Origin: Neoscytalidium dimidiatum
Taxonomy: Eukaryota; Ascomycota; Dothideomycetes; Botryosphaeriales; Botryosphaeriaceae
DNA length: 64,000 nt
NCBI GenBank assembly: GCA_037367355.1
Contig: CM074701.1
Coordinates: forward strand, 2,604,001 to 2,668,000
Direction: 5' to 3'
The notes under the pieces: model-generated
The model's database searches: none
The model's input: the letters and a program-made list of their open reading frames with translations, nothing else
Told to the model about the DNA's origin: nothing
Program-made: the position numbers and the translations under genes
Shown: in pieces, positions 24,124-34,808 of the stretch
Layout of the letters: every line of letters begins with the position of its first letter
Numbering within the stretch: position 1 is the stretch's first letter

Positions 24124-26719
24124 TCAAGCCGTCAGGGCCGTCCCATTTTCCTTCTTGACGAAATCCCACAACCCCTGCAACAGCTCATCCTCGCCATCCT
24201 TGAGCGGCCACCTCACGAAAACGCCCGGCTTTCCCCACGGCGCGTCCACCTCGACGGTAGACCCGGGTTCGAAAACCTGGCCAGACCACAGATGCTTGTA
24301 CCCGACATCGCCCTGGCCGACCGCCACACCCTCGCTGTCGACCTCGATCCTCGGCAGATAGACTTCCAGCGTCGTCGCCCTGACATCGTACACCGGCGCG
24401 ACCAGCAGCGCCTCGCCGAGCCAAAACACCTCGTCGACGACCGCAACGGCGCGCGTATCGTTCGGCGCGTACGCCGCCGGGTGCCTCAGCAGCGGCCAGC
24501 CCCTCTCTCGGTACTCCTCCAGCAGGCGCTTCCGGTACGCCTTCAGGCCGACGTACAAGCGCGCGTTGTACGCATGGTACGCCAGGGTGGTGGCGTTGGT
24601 GTACGCCTGGACGTTGACCTGGGGGATGTTGCCCTCGTGCGTGCGGAACGCGGCGCCGGCGAAGGCGGCCATCTCGCCCCAGCGGCCCAGCAGCGCGGCG
24701 TCGCGCGTGATGTTGCCGACGGGCGCCAGCGTGTTGGTGTAGCCGCCGACGTCGGCGTGGCTCTGCGCGAAGCCGCTGGCGCCGACGTGCAGCGCCGACG
24801 ACAGCGCCGCCCGCATGCCGTCCTCGCGCGACGCGTCGATGTTCTGGTCGCCGACCCAGAAGAGGTTCGTGTGCGCGAGCGAGAAGGTCGAGGCCGACCG
24901 GTGGAAGCCGATCGTGTCGTCCGCCACACCCGCCTCTTCGGTCGCTTCGCGCAGCAGCCGCGCCCATGCCGCCGGGTACTCGTTGTGGAAGAGGCGCGGG
25001 GAGACGGTGCCCGAGGAGATGCTGACCGTGGCGTCGACGTCGAGGTATTCGCCGAAGTCTTGCATGGCTGGGGATGGGAGAGCCGTCGTTAGTGAGTTAT
25101 CAAGAGGATATAAGGGGGGAAATTGGCCTACCTCCAGAGATGGGGACCGAGTAGTACTGCTCCTTGAACAGGTCCTTGAACCACCGCCGCGTCGTCTCGT
25201 TCGAGAGATCCAACAATCCAGCATCGATGCCAGGTCCGCTCGTTACCGTCCATGGCGACCCATCGGCGGCAGTAGCATTCAAGACGAAGCGTCCCTCCGC
25301 GGCCGCCTCTGCGTAGAACGACCTGTTATAGCCGGTCGACTTGCTGCTCACATTCGCCAGGAACGTGTTGACGTAGCTCATGGTCCGCACGCCATACGCC
25401 TCGCGCAAATGCGGCACCCACCGCGCCCACGTCGGGTACAGCGTGGCATCAGGCTCCCAGTTCCACCACAAGCGGCTGATCGACACGTTGTACGCGCCAG
25501 CCTGGAGCCTCGTCCCGCTCCAATCCTGCAGCCACACGCTAACCAGCGGCATCCCGGCCTCCAGCGCATCCCTCACGATCCCCTCCACCTTCTCCTGCCC
25601 GCCCTGAATCCCCAGAATCGCCCCGTCGAGCGCCCAGTCCGGCAGCGCCGGCTGGCGCCCGGTCACGCCCGTCAGCGCGCCGGTAGCCCCCAGCAGCCCG
25701 TTGCCACCGACCGCGCGGCCAACCCACCCGTCGACCTCGCTCCCCTCGTACAACACCTCGACCACCTCGCCGCTCGCGCCGCTCCGATCGCCCACGCCCG
25801 CCCACGCGTCGGCGCGATCCACGAACTCGGCCCCGCGCTCCTCCTCCCCGCTCGCCAGGTCCCACAGCGCGAACGCGCTGCCGCCCAGCACGACCCAGCG
25901 GCCGAGCGAGCTGACCAGGCTCGCGACGGCCGTGTAGCTGGTCAGCGCGGACCCGCCGGCGAAGGCGCCGCCGAGCGACGCGTCGCCGTTGAGGTACGAG
26001 GTGATGGGCTCGTGGCCGCGCCCGACGCCGCCCTCGCGCGTCCAGATCGGGATGCGCCAGCCGCGCAGGTTGCCGAGGCCGGTCTGCTCGCCCAGGCCGT
26101 AGAAGGCTTCGTCGCGCGGCGAGAGGAGGGCGAGGTGCGTGGTGGTGATGTTGGGGCCGGCGAGGGCGGCGTGGAAGCGGAGGGGCGAGGTGGTGGAGGA
26201 GGAGGTCGTGTTGGCGCTGAGGGTGAAGGTCCAGGTCCAGGAGGCGCAGAGGGCCGAGGTGGTGTCGGCGAAGGCGCCGGTGAGGGTGAGGGCTGGCGAG
26301 GAGGAGGAGGAGATGGTGCTGTTCGTGGTCGTGACGGAGACGATGGTGGGTTGCGTGCAGGCGGCGCTCGTGTTGGCGGTTATCTCGAAGTTGCCGGACG
26401 AGTCGGAGAAGTTGGCGAGGTGCGAGGAGCCAGAGATGAAGGGCGCGGTGGTGGGTGCTGTGAGTCGCGTTCGGTCAGTCGTCTGTCCGTTGCTCATTCT
26501 GTTCGCGGATGAAGGATTGGGTTTGCTGGACTCACTCTTCCACACCTCGTCGCCGCCGCTCGTGTAGATCTCGATTGACGGAGCGGCCTGGTCGACCTGC
26601 ACGGAGTAGGCGCCTACGCTATACGTTTGTACGGCGTCGGCGGCGACTGTGGGCGTGAAGACGGCAGCGGCGGCGAGGGCGGCGCTCGAGGCCGAAGGGC
26701 AGACGAGCGGGTGCTGCAT
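24124..26719 (-). CDS. Secreted GH31 glycosidase, candidate sulfoquinovosidase (YihQ-like)
   Basis: Exons 26719-26536, 26457-25132 and 25067-24124 give 817 aa. The N-terminus is a signal peptide (AALAAAAVFTPTVAADA), so the enzyme is secreted. The catalytic nucleophile is D507 in MQDFGEY and the acid/base D577 in WVGDQN. The protein matches the YihQ branch of GH31: GIQGGQ, LQDWSG, SRLWWNWE, HADVGGYT and RTHEGN. The five residues that read the sulfonate of sulfoquinovose in bacterial SQases (the QQRWY motif) all have counterparts: Q346, Q372, R390, W393, Y613. Q346-Q372 spacing is 26 and D577-Y613 is 36, as I recall for E. coli. Known family role: hydrolysis of alpha-sulfoquinovosides from plant or algal sulfolipid. 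No sulfoquinovose catabolic gene is adjacent. The start at 26719 is chosen because it begins the signal peptide. Confidence 0.88.
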
Positions 26720-28151
26720 TTTGGCCAATTGCACCCAGCTACCCAATTGAATCAGGGAGGAGTGGAAGGAATGCGCGTGCTGGCTCACAGTTCAAAAATT
26801 CTCAGCAGAGCCGCGTCTTTTCATATGCGTCGGTGGGGTTCCCAGGTGGTCACCGCCCGAGATAGCTGCACGCCTCGTTCGAGCACGCCATCTCGTTAAG
26901 CGGCGGAGCTCAACGCTCCTTTCGGCAGTCGGAGGAGAGAATCTGTGGGCAGCAGCGCGAGAGCGGAGATGTGGGCGGTAGCTTAGCCCCGCAGGCGCTG
27001 CGTTGTTTTTGATTTGCGAATTGCTCATGGTGAGAGCTCAGGTACGATCGGTAAGGCGAAGGCGGGGTTCAGGCGGCATGACGTCATTTCGGCGCCTACT
27101 GACGAGATTGGCCTGCCAGAACGCGCGCGCGATTGACAGCACGGTGCGTGTAAACTGGATGATTGTGCAGAAGCTGGCTTGAGAGCATGTGTACGTTCAT
27201 CTTTGCTGTTCTCTTACTATCGGCCACATCAACTTTCTAGGGCGTGGCTATTTCGGTCAATGATTAGCGTGCGAATTTCTTGATCAGCGCAAAAGCTTTT
27301 TGCTTGTTGTGTTCGTTAATCACTGGGATATTCTGTCTGTTCAAGCTACTGTTGCCTACATCATTCTCAAAGCACTTTCTTTATATAATTCGTTATGGTA
27401 TAACGCTTGTTGTTGCCCATGATGCTGACGTGTTGTTTCCGAGAGCAGATAAGAAGGTCGACCTGCTTTGTTCCAGTGTATAGCAAGTACATGACAGGCA
27501 ACGATATCGAATAATCCAGGCTTAAGAAATAGAGGGTAAGTAGGCGGACATTGCCCTACGGGAGAGCGCCAACAAACAGGACATGCGCCACTGCGCCACG
27601 AAGCTCAAGGACAGGGTTAGTTTCAAAACCAAAGTATTTCGCGTCCGATGACTATTCACTATAAAGGCAAGGGCAGTCTGGTGAGCAGGGGGTGGCAACT
27701 CTGAGTCCCTATTACAATAGCCCAGCGATGATGGATAAAGTGACCCTACTGCAGACTAAATGCAGACATTTCAACAACGAATGCCTGCACTTTAGAGGAA
27801 GATGAAGGGCTGCGCCCTGCGCTGACTTGCAGGTGCTGATCCCAAAAATAGCAAATGTTTACCTCGACCATCCAGTAGCGTGGCAGGTTGCAACGCTTAG
27901 TACCAGCCACAGGATCCTTAGATCGCGCGCCATCTCACTTGCCACAGGCATCATTGGCCAGCTACCTCCCCAGCCTCAGGCGCGGACGAACCAGTCCCCA
28001 ACCAGTCCGATATTAATTAGGGTCCATTTCCACATTAATTACCTTAAAGCTCTATACTCTTTTCCCCACATAAGGATGCCCTGGAACGATCTCACCCTCC
28101 ATTTTCACACTCTTCAGCCCCGAAATCTCGCCATCTCGTCTTTCCGCAGCC
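26720..28151. other. Divergent promoter region, no gene seen
   Basis: Lies between the starts of the GH31 gene (leftward) and the lectin-membrane gene (rightward). A minus-strand ORF at 26792-27028 has no domain. The region probably contains both promoters. Confidence 0.4.
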
Positions 28152-29156
28152 ATGGCGAACTTCGACAAGACGAAATGGTACCAGATATCGACCTCCGGCG
28201 GCGGTCTCTCCTTCGTCGGCACGCCGGCCGTCTTGCTCGACAACAAGACGACCGTGCAACCCTACGGCGCCGTCTTCCTGCGCAACACCAACAGCACGGA
28301 CCGCGAGCAGCAGTGGCAGATCTACCCCATCAACGACACCACCCTCGTCCTGCGCACGCGCGCCGCCGGCCCCTCCAACTACCTCGGCACCGCCATCGAC
28401 TTCGGCGAGACGGGCGACCTCAACGGCGGCAACACGAAGCCCCTGATGGGCAACTACACGCTGCTGGACAGCTCCATGTTCTGGAACGTCGGCGATTGGC
28501 CCGACGGCTTGTTCTGGTTCGAGAACGCGCAGAATGGTAGCAGCTGGCATCTGAATCATACGGGGAACGGGTATTTCGATATGAGCAGCAATATCACCGC
28601 GCCTCAGCAGGGCCAAAGCTTCAAGTTCAAAGCAGTCGCGGATATCAAGGATGATAAGTGGTCGACAGTTGACGTAAGTGGGAGCGCCAGCCCTCAAAAG
28701 GATTAGTTTTCGGAAGGTTCGAAATGCTGACGAGCTCTGTAGATGCCGGGCGCAACGGCGACGGCTGCTCCGAAAGGCTCGAGTACCATGGTGAATCCAG
28801 ATCCGGAATCTTCCAGCGGCGGAGGTCTCTCGACGGGCGCCAAGGCGGCTATTGGAGCCTCGATTGGCGGCGCAATCTTGATTATCGCCTTGGTGATAGC
28901 ACTGTTGTGGCTGCGGAGAAGAAGAAAGCAGGGAGGCAGGACGACAACGATCACGGATGGCCCCTATGGATACACGCCGGTGCATGAGACACAAACGATT
29001 CAGCAGCCGAACAGTCGAAGTATCGAGCCGACCGAACTGCCTGCCGGGAAAGTGGTGGCAATACCTCTGTCGTCAAAGCTACATAACGATGAACCTACAG
29101 AGATGGAGCACTTCGGTCCACCACCAGCTGAACTACCCGGGAATGATGTAAGGTGA
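28152..29156 (+). CDS. Ricin-B-type lectin domain protein with C-terminal transmembrane anchor
   Basis: Exons 28152-28673 and 28743-29156 join in phase 0 to 311 aa. Residues 5-165 look like a beta-trefoil carbohydrate-binding domain: WYQISTSGGG at the start, QQWQIYPINDTTLVLRT (the QxW-type core), and later FWFENAQNGSSWHLNHTGNG. A Gly/Ser-rich linker (ESSSGGGLSTG) leads to one membrane helix (AAIGASIGGAILIIALVIALLW), a basic stop-transfer RRRRK and a Pro-rich cytosolic tail. There is no cleavable signal peptide, so the anchor itself must direct membrane insertion. Ligand unknown. Confidence 0.8.
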
Positions 29157-29555
29157 CAAGGTGAGGCATTGCAAAGGTTCTGATTTGATTTTTGGGGTAC
29201 AAAATCACGTGCGGCGCGTATCGGCATTCAAGTGGATAATTTCGAGATACCATTGACTGGCGTTAATTACAATGTCCAATTTTTTGTTTTAAAAAAAAAA
29301 CACTCTGGGATAAAACAGGTTAAAGCACTTTACCGTCTTTCACATGGTAATAATTCGAGGTCCATGCAAGGATCCAGTGGATGTAACACGGCCTCCGAAG
29401 GATCGAGGCGGTGCGCAAATCCGGATATGTCAGCTGGGGGTGAGGCAGCAACACTGAGTCAGACCCGGGCAGTCCTCCAGAAGCGACCCCGGCCCCAACA
29501 CATCCCCAGGTCCTCTCGTTCACCATTCCTACTACATTGGCCGCCATCGAGGATC
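29157..29555. other. Short spacer
   Basis: Contains the 3' end of the lectin gene and an A-run at about 29291-29300. The in-frame extension of the next gene back to 29232 is not conserved-looking and is treated as leader. Confidence 0.4.
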
Positions 29556-29951
29556 ATGCTTTCTACAACAACGCGCTGGCCTCTCTCGCCGGCTCTTCTC
29601 CGAGGCCCGCTCGTGGGGCACCCCGCCTTCTCTCTGCCACGCCCCCGGCTCATCAGCTCTCCAAATCCCTCCCATAAATTTTCAACCCAGCATTCATTAC
29701 TGGCAGGGACCCCGCATTCGTCGTCAAAGCCAAATACTCAGAAGCGGGGAAATGGGAACCCCGAGCTCCCGTCCTTTAGCTTCGAAGCCCTTGGTCTTAG
29801 CAAGAACATGAAAATGGCAATCATCACGCTGCTCTGCATTTACGGAACGTTCGAGACGTATTTCTATTACCGATGGGCCCTTCGCTGGTGGAAGGGTAAG
29901 GACAGGAAGGAAGCTAAGAGTGCGTCGGGGGAAGAAGTGGAGGCGAAGTAG
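29556..29951 (+). CDS. Small mitochondrial-type membrane protein (131 aa)
   Basis: A single-exon ORF. The N-terminus is rich in Arg, Ser and Leu with almost no acidic residues (TTRWPLSPALLRGP, PRPRLISSP), a typical matrix-targeting presequence. A single membrane helix follows (MKMAIITLLCIYGTFETYFYYRW) and then a short charged C-terminus ending in EEVEAK. No named family is recognised; the layout is that of small fungal inner-membrane proteins. ATG 29556 was preferred over the upstream in-frame ATG at 29232 because the presequence starts there. Confidence 0.6.
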   Translation: MLSTTTRWPLSPALLRGPLVGHPAFSLPRPRLISSPNPSHKFSTQHSLLAGTPHSSSKPNTQKRGNGNPELPSFSFEALGLSKNMKMAIITLLCIYGTFETYFYYRWALRWWKGKDRKEAKSASGEEVEAK

Positions 29952-30251
29952 GGAGTCAGAGAAGTATCGCTAATGTTGTACGAAGTGCTGGTGTAGCATA
30001 CTGTACATTCGCTACACCCCTCACGCCGCTCAGCCGCTGTTCTGTATGAAGATAATCCCCTCGTGGACTGCTCTCGATGAGTGCAAGGTGGCCGACATAG
30101 GAATTTTTGACTCGATAAGAGACTGTACTTGCTAGCAAACAAAACACGCATCTCCGTTTTTCAGCGCTTATAAGAGCAACGCATCCACACATTTACTTCA
30201 TTTAACCTTCCCTTATACCCAAAGAACCCCGGTTTATCCCTCCTCAATCAA

Positions 30252-30548
30252 TCAATCTTTGTACCGACAGCTCGAATCCGCACCTGTCGCGCCGGCGATC
30301 TGGCACCACTGCCTGAAGCTGCAGTTACTCAAATTGTGATCCCTCGTCGCCGCGCACTCTCTTGCACCGTCCGAATCTTTGTTCTTGTCGATCATATTGG
30401 CGACGGACGAGCCGAGACCGTCGCAGACTTGCTTTGTAGCCCGGTCATTCGGCACGCCGTTCCGGTCGTAGCAGTGGCAGAATTTGTAGTTGGCGCAGGC
30501 TTGCGCTGCGAGGGGGAGGAGCGCGAGAGTGAACGCCGTGAGCTTCAT
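30252..30548 (-). CDS. Small secreted cysteine-rich protein (98 aa, 8 Cys), effector candidate
   Basis: A single-exon gene with a signal peptide (MKLTAFTLALLPLAAQA). The mature part of about 81 residues contains eight cysteines (pattern C, C-x-C in FCHCYD, then QVC, REC, SNC, QWC, SSC), enough for four disulfides. The motif CYDRNGVPNDRATKQVC is reminiscent of small secreted proteins of Pleosporales-type fungi, but I do not assign a named family. A TATAAATA element lies on the minus strand at 30674-30667, about 120 bases upstream of the ATG. The role is probably extracellular (host or microbe interaction), by inference only. Confidence 0.85.
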   Translation of the reverse strand: MKLTAFTLALLPLAAQACANYKFCHCYDRNGVPNDRATKQVCDGLGSSVANMIDKNKDSDGARECAATRDHNLSNCSFRQWCQIAGATGADSSCRYKD

Positions 30549-30666
30549 GGTTTCTGAAGTGGTGTTAGAGAAATGCTTTGCAGAGAGCAGAGGTGGAAAT
30601 TGACTTCGTGCTGGAGGAGATTGGATGTGGGTGCCGATGGCTCTAGGATGCTGGGAAACCGCATCG

Positions 30667-30674
30667 TATTTATA
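30667..30674 (-). promoter_or_regulatory. TATA-like box of the small cysteine-rich protein gene
   Basis: TATAAATA on the minus strand, about 120 bases upstream of the start codon at 30548, a plausible core promoter position. Confidence 0.4.
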
Positions 30675-32532
30675 TCCATTAGCAAGCTAGGGTATTCATG
30701 TCTTTTGGAATAACGAGAAGTGAAGCGAGTATGAAATGAGTTATTTAGATGCATGACAGATGCTCTTGATTCTAGAGTTTTTCTGATCTGATGTCATGTT
30801 CATCCCTTGAGATGTGGAAAATTCCGAGCGGACCATCTTCTGAGTCAGAACTCACAGTCGCTGTAAAGTCGTCGTGATATCTCGCTTATCTCGGCAACCG
30901 TCTTGAGGTCATTAGATCGTCAGTATCACACCGGTCTTCTCGCGTGACGCTAGGGACCTTGCGGATGCGGCGCAGCGCGCTGGATCGGCCCGTATGTTGT
31001 TCGATTTCCTTTTGGCTGGCGGTTTCGGCAAATCTCGCCGACGACGTTTGACTGTATTTGGAGCACGCCTCATCTAAAGCTGGCGCAGTGGTCATGCAAT
31101 TTGCAGATCATTTTACGGTCCTTGTACAGTGTTTCACAGTATTTTGCGGTGTTGACGGGTGAGACTCGAAGCTCTGAAGCAAGGAGATATAAAAGACACT
31201 GTCATTGATAATCGGGATTCTAGTGCCGCTCAGCCCACTGCCTTCTGGCCTATCAAGCGACACCTCATACGAATATGCAGCTCGTATGTGCCTCTCAATT
31301 ACTCAACATCCACCCACGTGTTTCTACTTATCAGGAACAGGGAGTTATAGACGATGACGTTAACGTGTGGCTTCGCGAACAGGGCAGAATGCAGCCCGGT
31401 GATGGGGTCAAAGCATCGCTCAACGGGAAAGGAGTGGCCAATCACCAGTGTTGTTTATGAGCCAAGAGGGCCAAGCACGAATCGTCGAAACGATCCGTGT
31501 ATGCTTAATGTTAGATAGCCGCAACATGTATCATGACACACTGTATCCCCGGTCCTCTTCATTGGCTCATTGCTGCCTGGTTTTCGGCCCGAGTCGGGTA
31601 CTAGCCGTTTGGTGGTTCGGATAGATCTACCGTGGATACTTTTGACGGATCGCGCTGTCTAGCAGCCCAGAAGACATGCATGCATAGCTGTCGCGCCACC
31701 GTCAATAAGCTTAGTTATTAATTTCCGCCAGTGGACCCAGCTGAATTCTCCACAGCCCCTCTCTACGAGCTTCACACGAACCATCATTGATGATGACACT
31801 GTGTGTTGCATAGCATATGAGAATGGAACATGTTCTGAATTTAGCACAACTGCTAGGAATGTCAAATGTGTTCAGTAGAGGCAGCTCGGGCTCCTTAGGG
31901 TGTCTCATGCATAAGTGGGCGTTAACTGTCTTGTGCGTCTTTGGAGAGAAGCCAAGGTGCCGTTAACCTATCATCGCCTATGAGCTCGGCATGAGATACT
32001 GACTCATTCGCGAATTCTTAGTTAAATGCTAGTCCAAATTAGGTATGCTCTCTCCTCACCGTGCGAGCCCACATGGTGTTTGGTGTGGCGTCTCTGACTC
32101 GTGGATCCGCGATTCATGTTGCTCACCCGCCGAGGCCTCCGGACACGTGCACTGCGGGAGCGGGGGATGAGACGGGCAGAACACCCCATTGAGAAGGCTG
32201 GCCGTGAGGAAAATAGGAACCTGAAGGAGGCGCAAGACTACTATTATGCTTAAATCCTTTCCAACCTTGCTTTACATGGGAGCAGTCAATCAACACGAGT
32301 GATCTCACGATTGCCTCAATACCGGAGGCGTGCGTCCAAAAGTCCCACGAGAGCTAAGATCAGGGACCACACTTCGGTTGCAACAGGACAGGTCGTGTTA
32401 TACGAGCTGTGCTGGGTACTTCCGCTACCCACCATTCTCCTACCAACTTCGGCTAGTGGCGGCCATACACCGGACATTGACGCATCACCAAAGAACAGCA
32501 GCTCGAGAAGCCAGAGAGGTACAAAGATCTGT
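30675..32532. other. Intergenic region, no gene seen
   Basis: Short ORFs only; no domain, signal peptide or splice pattern worth naming. Confidence 0.4.
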
Positions 32533-32540
32533 ATAAAAGC
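32533..32540 (+). promoter_or_regulatory. TATA box of the Kex2-site secreted protein gene
   Basis: TATAAAAG about 120 bases upstream of the ATG at 32659, followed by a long CAGCAGC-rich leader. Confidence 0.45.
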
Positions 32541-32658
32541 CGTTGCGGATGCCTCAAGCAAATCATCAGCAGCATCAGCAGCCCAGTCCAGCTCCAGATC
32601 CCACCTCTCGCTCTGACAATCGTTTGAGAACACTCCTTGTTCGACAATCTCTGCCATA

Positions 32659-33353
32659 ATGCGCTTCACCATTCCCCTCGCTATTGCTCTTGCAGCTGTT
32701 TCCAATGCGGCTGCCATCCCTGAAGTCGATGCTGTGGCTGGTGAAGTCGATCTCCTCGTGAGCGTAAGATTCTCTAGTTCCTCGGTGTGAAATCCGATGT
32801 TTAATGCTTTGGACAGGATGGTATCAGCATCGAGCCTTTCAATGCTACCGTTGACGCCTCCCTGGAGAAGCGCCAGGGTAGCGGCGCCACGGCCGAGGTC
32901 CTCAGTGGCCACTCTGGAGACGCCGGTCTTGTTGCTGGAAAGATTCTCAACAAACTTCTGCAGTCCCTCTTCCCTCTTAAGGACTGGACCCCAGCCCGGG
33001 AAGCCTTCACTCAGCAAACTACTCTGTTGATGTGGCAGAACAATCCCAACCCTAGCAAGTACCCTGCTGTAGCGTGCTACAACAAGGGCTGGAGAGTCAA
33101 GGACTACGGGGCCATCTCGAACGTTGTGAGCATGGAACTCAAGCTCGGCGCCTTGCACACGGACTATGACTGCATGTATGTCGGTCACAACAATCAGTTC
33201 TACACTGATAGCGACGGAGGCTATATTAACGTAAGTATGACGTATCCGGTGTATTGGTGCCATATTGACATACAATTTTTACAGCTCTGCTACCGTTACA
33301 ACAGCAGATACTGCAGCTTTGACGGTAACACTGGCGACCTTACTTGCAACTAA
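32659..33353 (+). CDS. Secreted 193-aa protein with pro-region and Kex2-type site
   Basis: Exons 32659-32757, 32817-33230 and 33285-33353 join in phase to 193 aa. The first residues (IPLAIALAAVSNAAA) are a signal peptide. A pro-region follows and ends at LEKRQ about residue 52, a dibasic Kex2 cleavage site, so the mature protein would start QGSGATAEV. The mature part has cysteines in VACYNKGW, DYDCMYVG, LCYRYN, RYCSFD and a terminal LTCN, and is Tyr/Trp-rich. I do not recognise a named family; pro-region plus disulfide-rich body is typical of fungal secreted effectors and antimicrobial proteins. It sits in a run of secreted-protein genes. Confidence 0.82.
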
Positions 33354-33961
33354 GCTTGCAAGGTTAGTCCATTGCTGTTGGAGAGAGCGATCATATCATT
33401 TCTTTTCCGCGATTCAGCATGGGCTAAGTAGCTTCGCGCGAGTCCCTCGAGGCATAGGGATGGCATTCGTACTCGTGCGGCAAGATGATCTTGCGGATTG
33501 TAATAAATTATGGCATCATAAAACTTACTACCCTTGTGCTATATGTGAAGCAGTCATCGCCTTATTTGCACCTGGTTCACCCGGTTCTCGGAAGCGCGAG
33601 CGGCCCGCTCCGGCAAACCGTTTCCCCAAACGGAACTCCGAGAATCGAAAAACAGCGGGGTACGCAACAAGGCCGGAGAAATATTGAACAAGGGTATTGA
33701 CGTTGGTCGCTAAAGCTCACCACCACTGACAGCGCACGCGTCTCGGTGATCAAGATGAATATGTTAAGGTGCCTCTGCTAGCTTCTGCGGCACAGCCATT
33801 GGCACTCGGTGGTCACCGGATATCTTCAGCCCACATGCGAAGCCATGACTCGAGCAGAGGAAGTGACCATCGCGAGCAGTATTTATGGGCAACGGGAAAC
33901 CCGCGCCGCAAACGCACTTGAGGCACGCAAAAAGCTTCCCTCTTCCTCCTACAGCCTGACG
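33354..33961. other. Spacer between two secreted-protein genes
   Basis: No gene seen. The frame open from 33809 upstream of the SnoaL-like gene is treated as leader because the signal peptide starts at 33962. Confidence 0.4.
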
Positions 33962-34658
33962 ATGAAGTTCCCAAGCCTCCTTTTCCTCTCCACCAGCCTC
34001 GCTCTCGGACTCAGCGGCGCCAACCAGAACCACCTCGCCGCCGCATCTCCGGTCCCCTCCGATGCCTCCGCCGCCTCATGCCCCACCATTGCCCCGCGCC
34101 CGCTCTCGGTCCAAGAACTGTCCACCGCCTTCCCGCCGCGCGCCGTGTACGATACCTCCGCCGTCGAGAGCATCAAGCGTAGCCTGACCCTCTACGCATT
34201 TGCTATCGACGGGCGCGACTGGGATGCCCTCTCCTCCGTCTTCGCCGACGATGCTACCGCAAACTACGGACCGCCAATCGGCGAGCTGAGCGGCCTGGCG
34301 CAGATCAAGGAGACACTGCCGCCGTATTTGACTATTTATACGTCCACACAACACATTCTTGGTACGCAGTTGGTGGATATATGCGGGCCGGGGGCAGCGG
34401 TGAGCATCACGTATTTCACGGCTGCGCACTTTTCGAACGATACATCGAGTCCGACAGCGCCGGTGGACGATAGTCAGGTGTTGTACGCGTACGGGCAGTA
34501 CCAGGATAGATGGAGGAAGGAGTGGGAGGGTACGTGGAAGATTGAGCATCGCAATTTGGTGTACATGGTAAGCGCTGTAGCTGTGTAGGGTGCATAGTTT
34601 CGATATATGCTGACTGGTATGGTCTCGACAGGGGCCCTTCATCTCCGATATATCCTGA
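33962..34658 (+). CDS. Secreted SnoaL-like (NTF2-fold) protein
   Basis: Exon 1 is 33962-34567 and exon 2 is 34632-34658, giving 210 aa. The short second exon adds only GPFISDIS before the stop. The signal peptide is MKFPSLLFLSTSLALGLSGA. From about residue 60 the sequence follows the SnoaL/NTF2-like pattern: IKRSLTLYAFAIDGRDWDALSSVF, DDATANYG, then a strand ending GTQLVDICG, and later YGQYQDRWRKEWEGTWKIEHR. Family members include polyketide cyclases and dehydratases, but secreted fungal members are mostly uncharacterised, and no polyketide synthase is in the window. Function unknown. Confidence 0.8.
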
Positions 34659-34808
34659 GCTGCCAATGCTCTTTAACGGTCGCGCATGACTTGGTAATGA
34701 CTGCAATGAGCACCTAGACAATAATGATGAACTTACGAACGCTCCAACTCTTCTACCCCGCTTGTCTGACGTGATATTCCCGTGTAGATGCTGCACGGCT
34801 TCAACGAC

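Noticed and set aside
24185..24967. Arg-rich antisense or frame-shadow ORFs over the GH31 gene
   Set aside because: Shadow frames of a GC-rich real gene.
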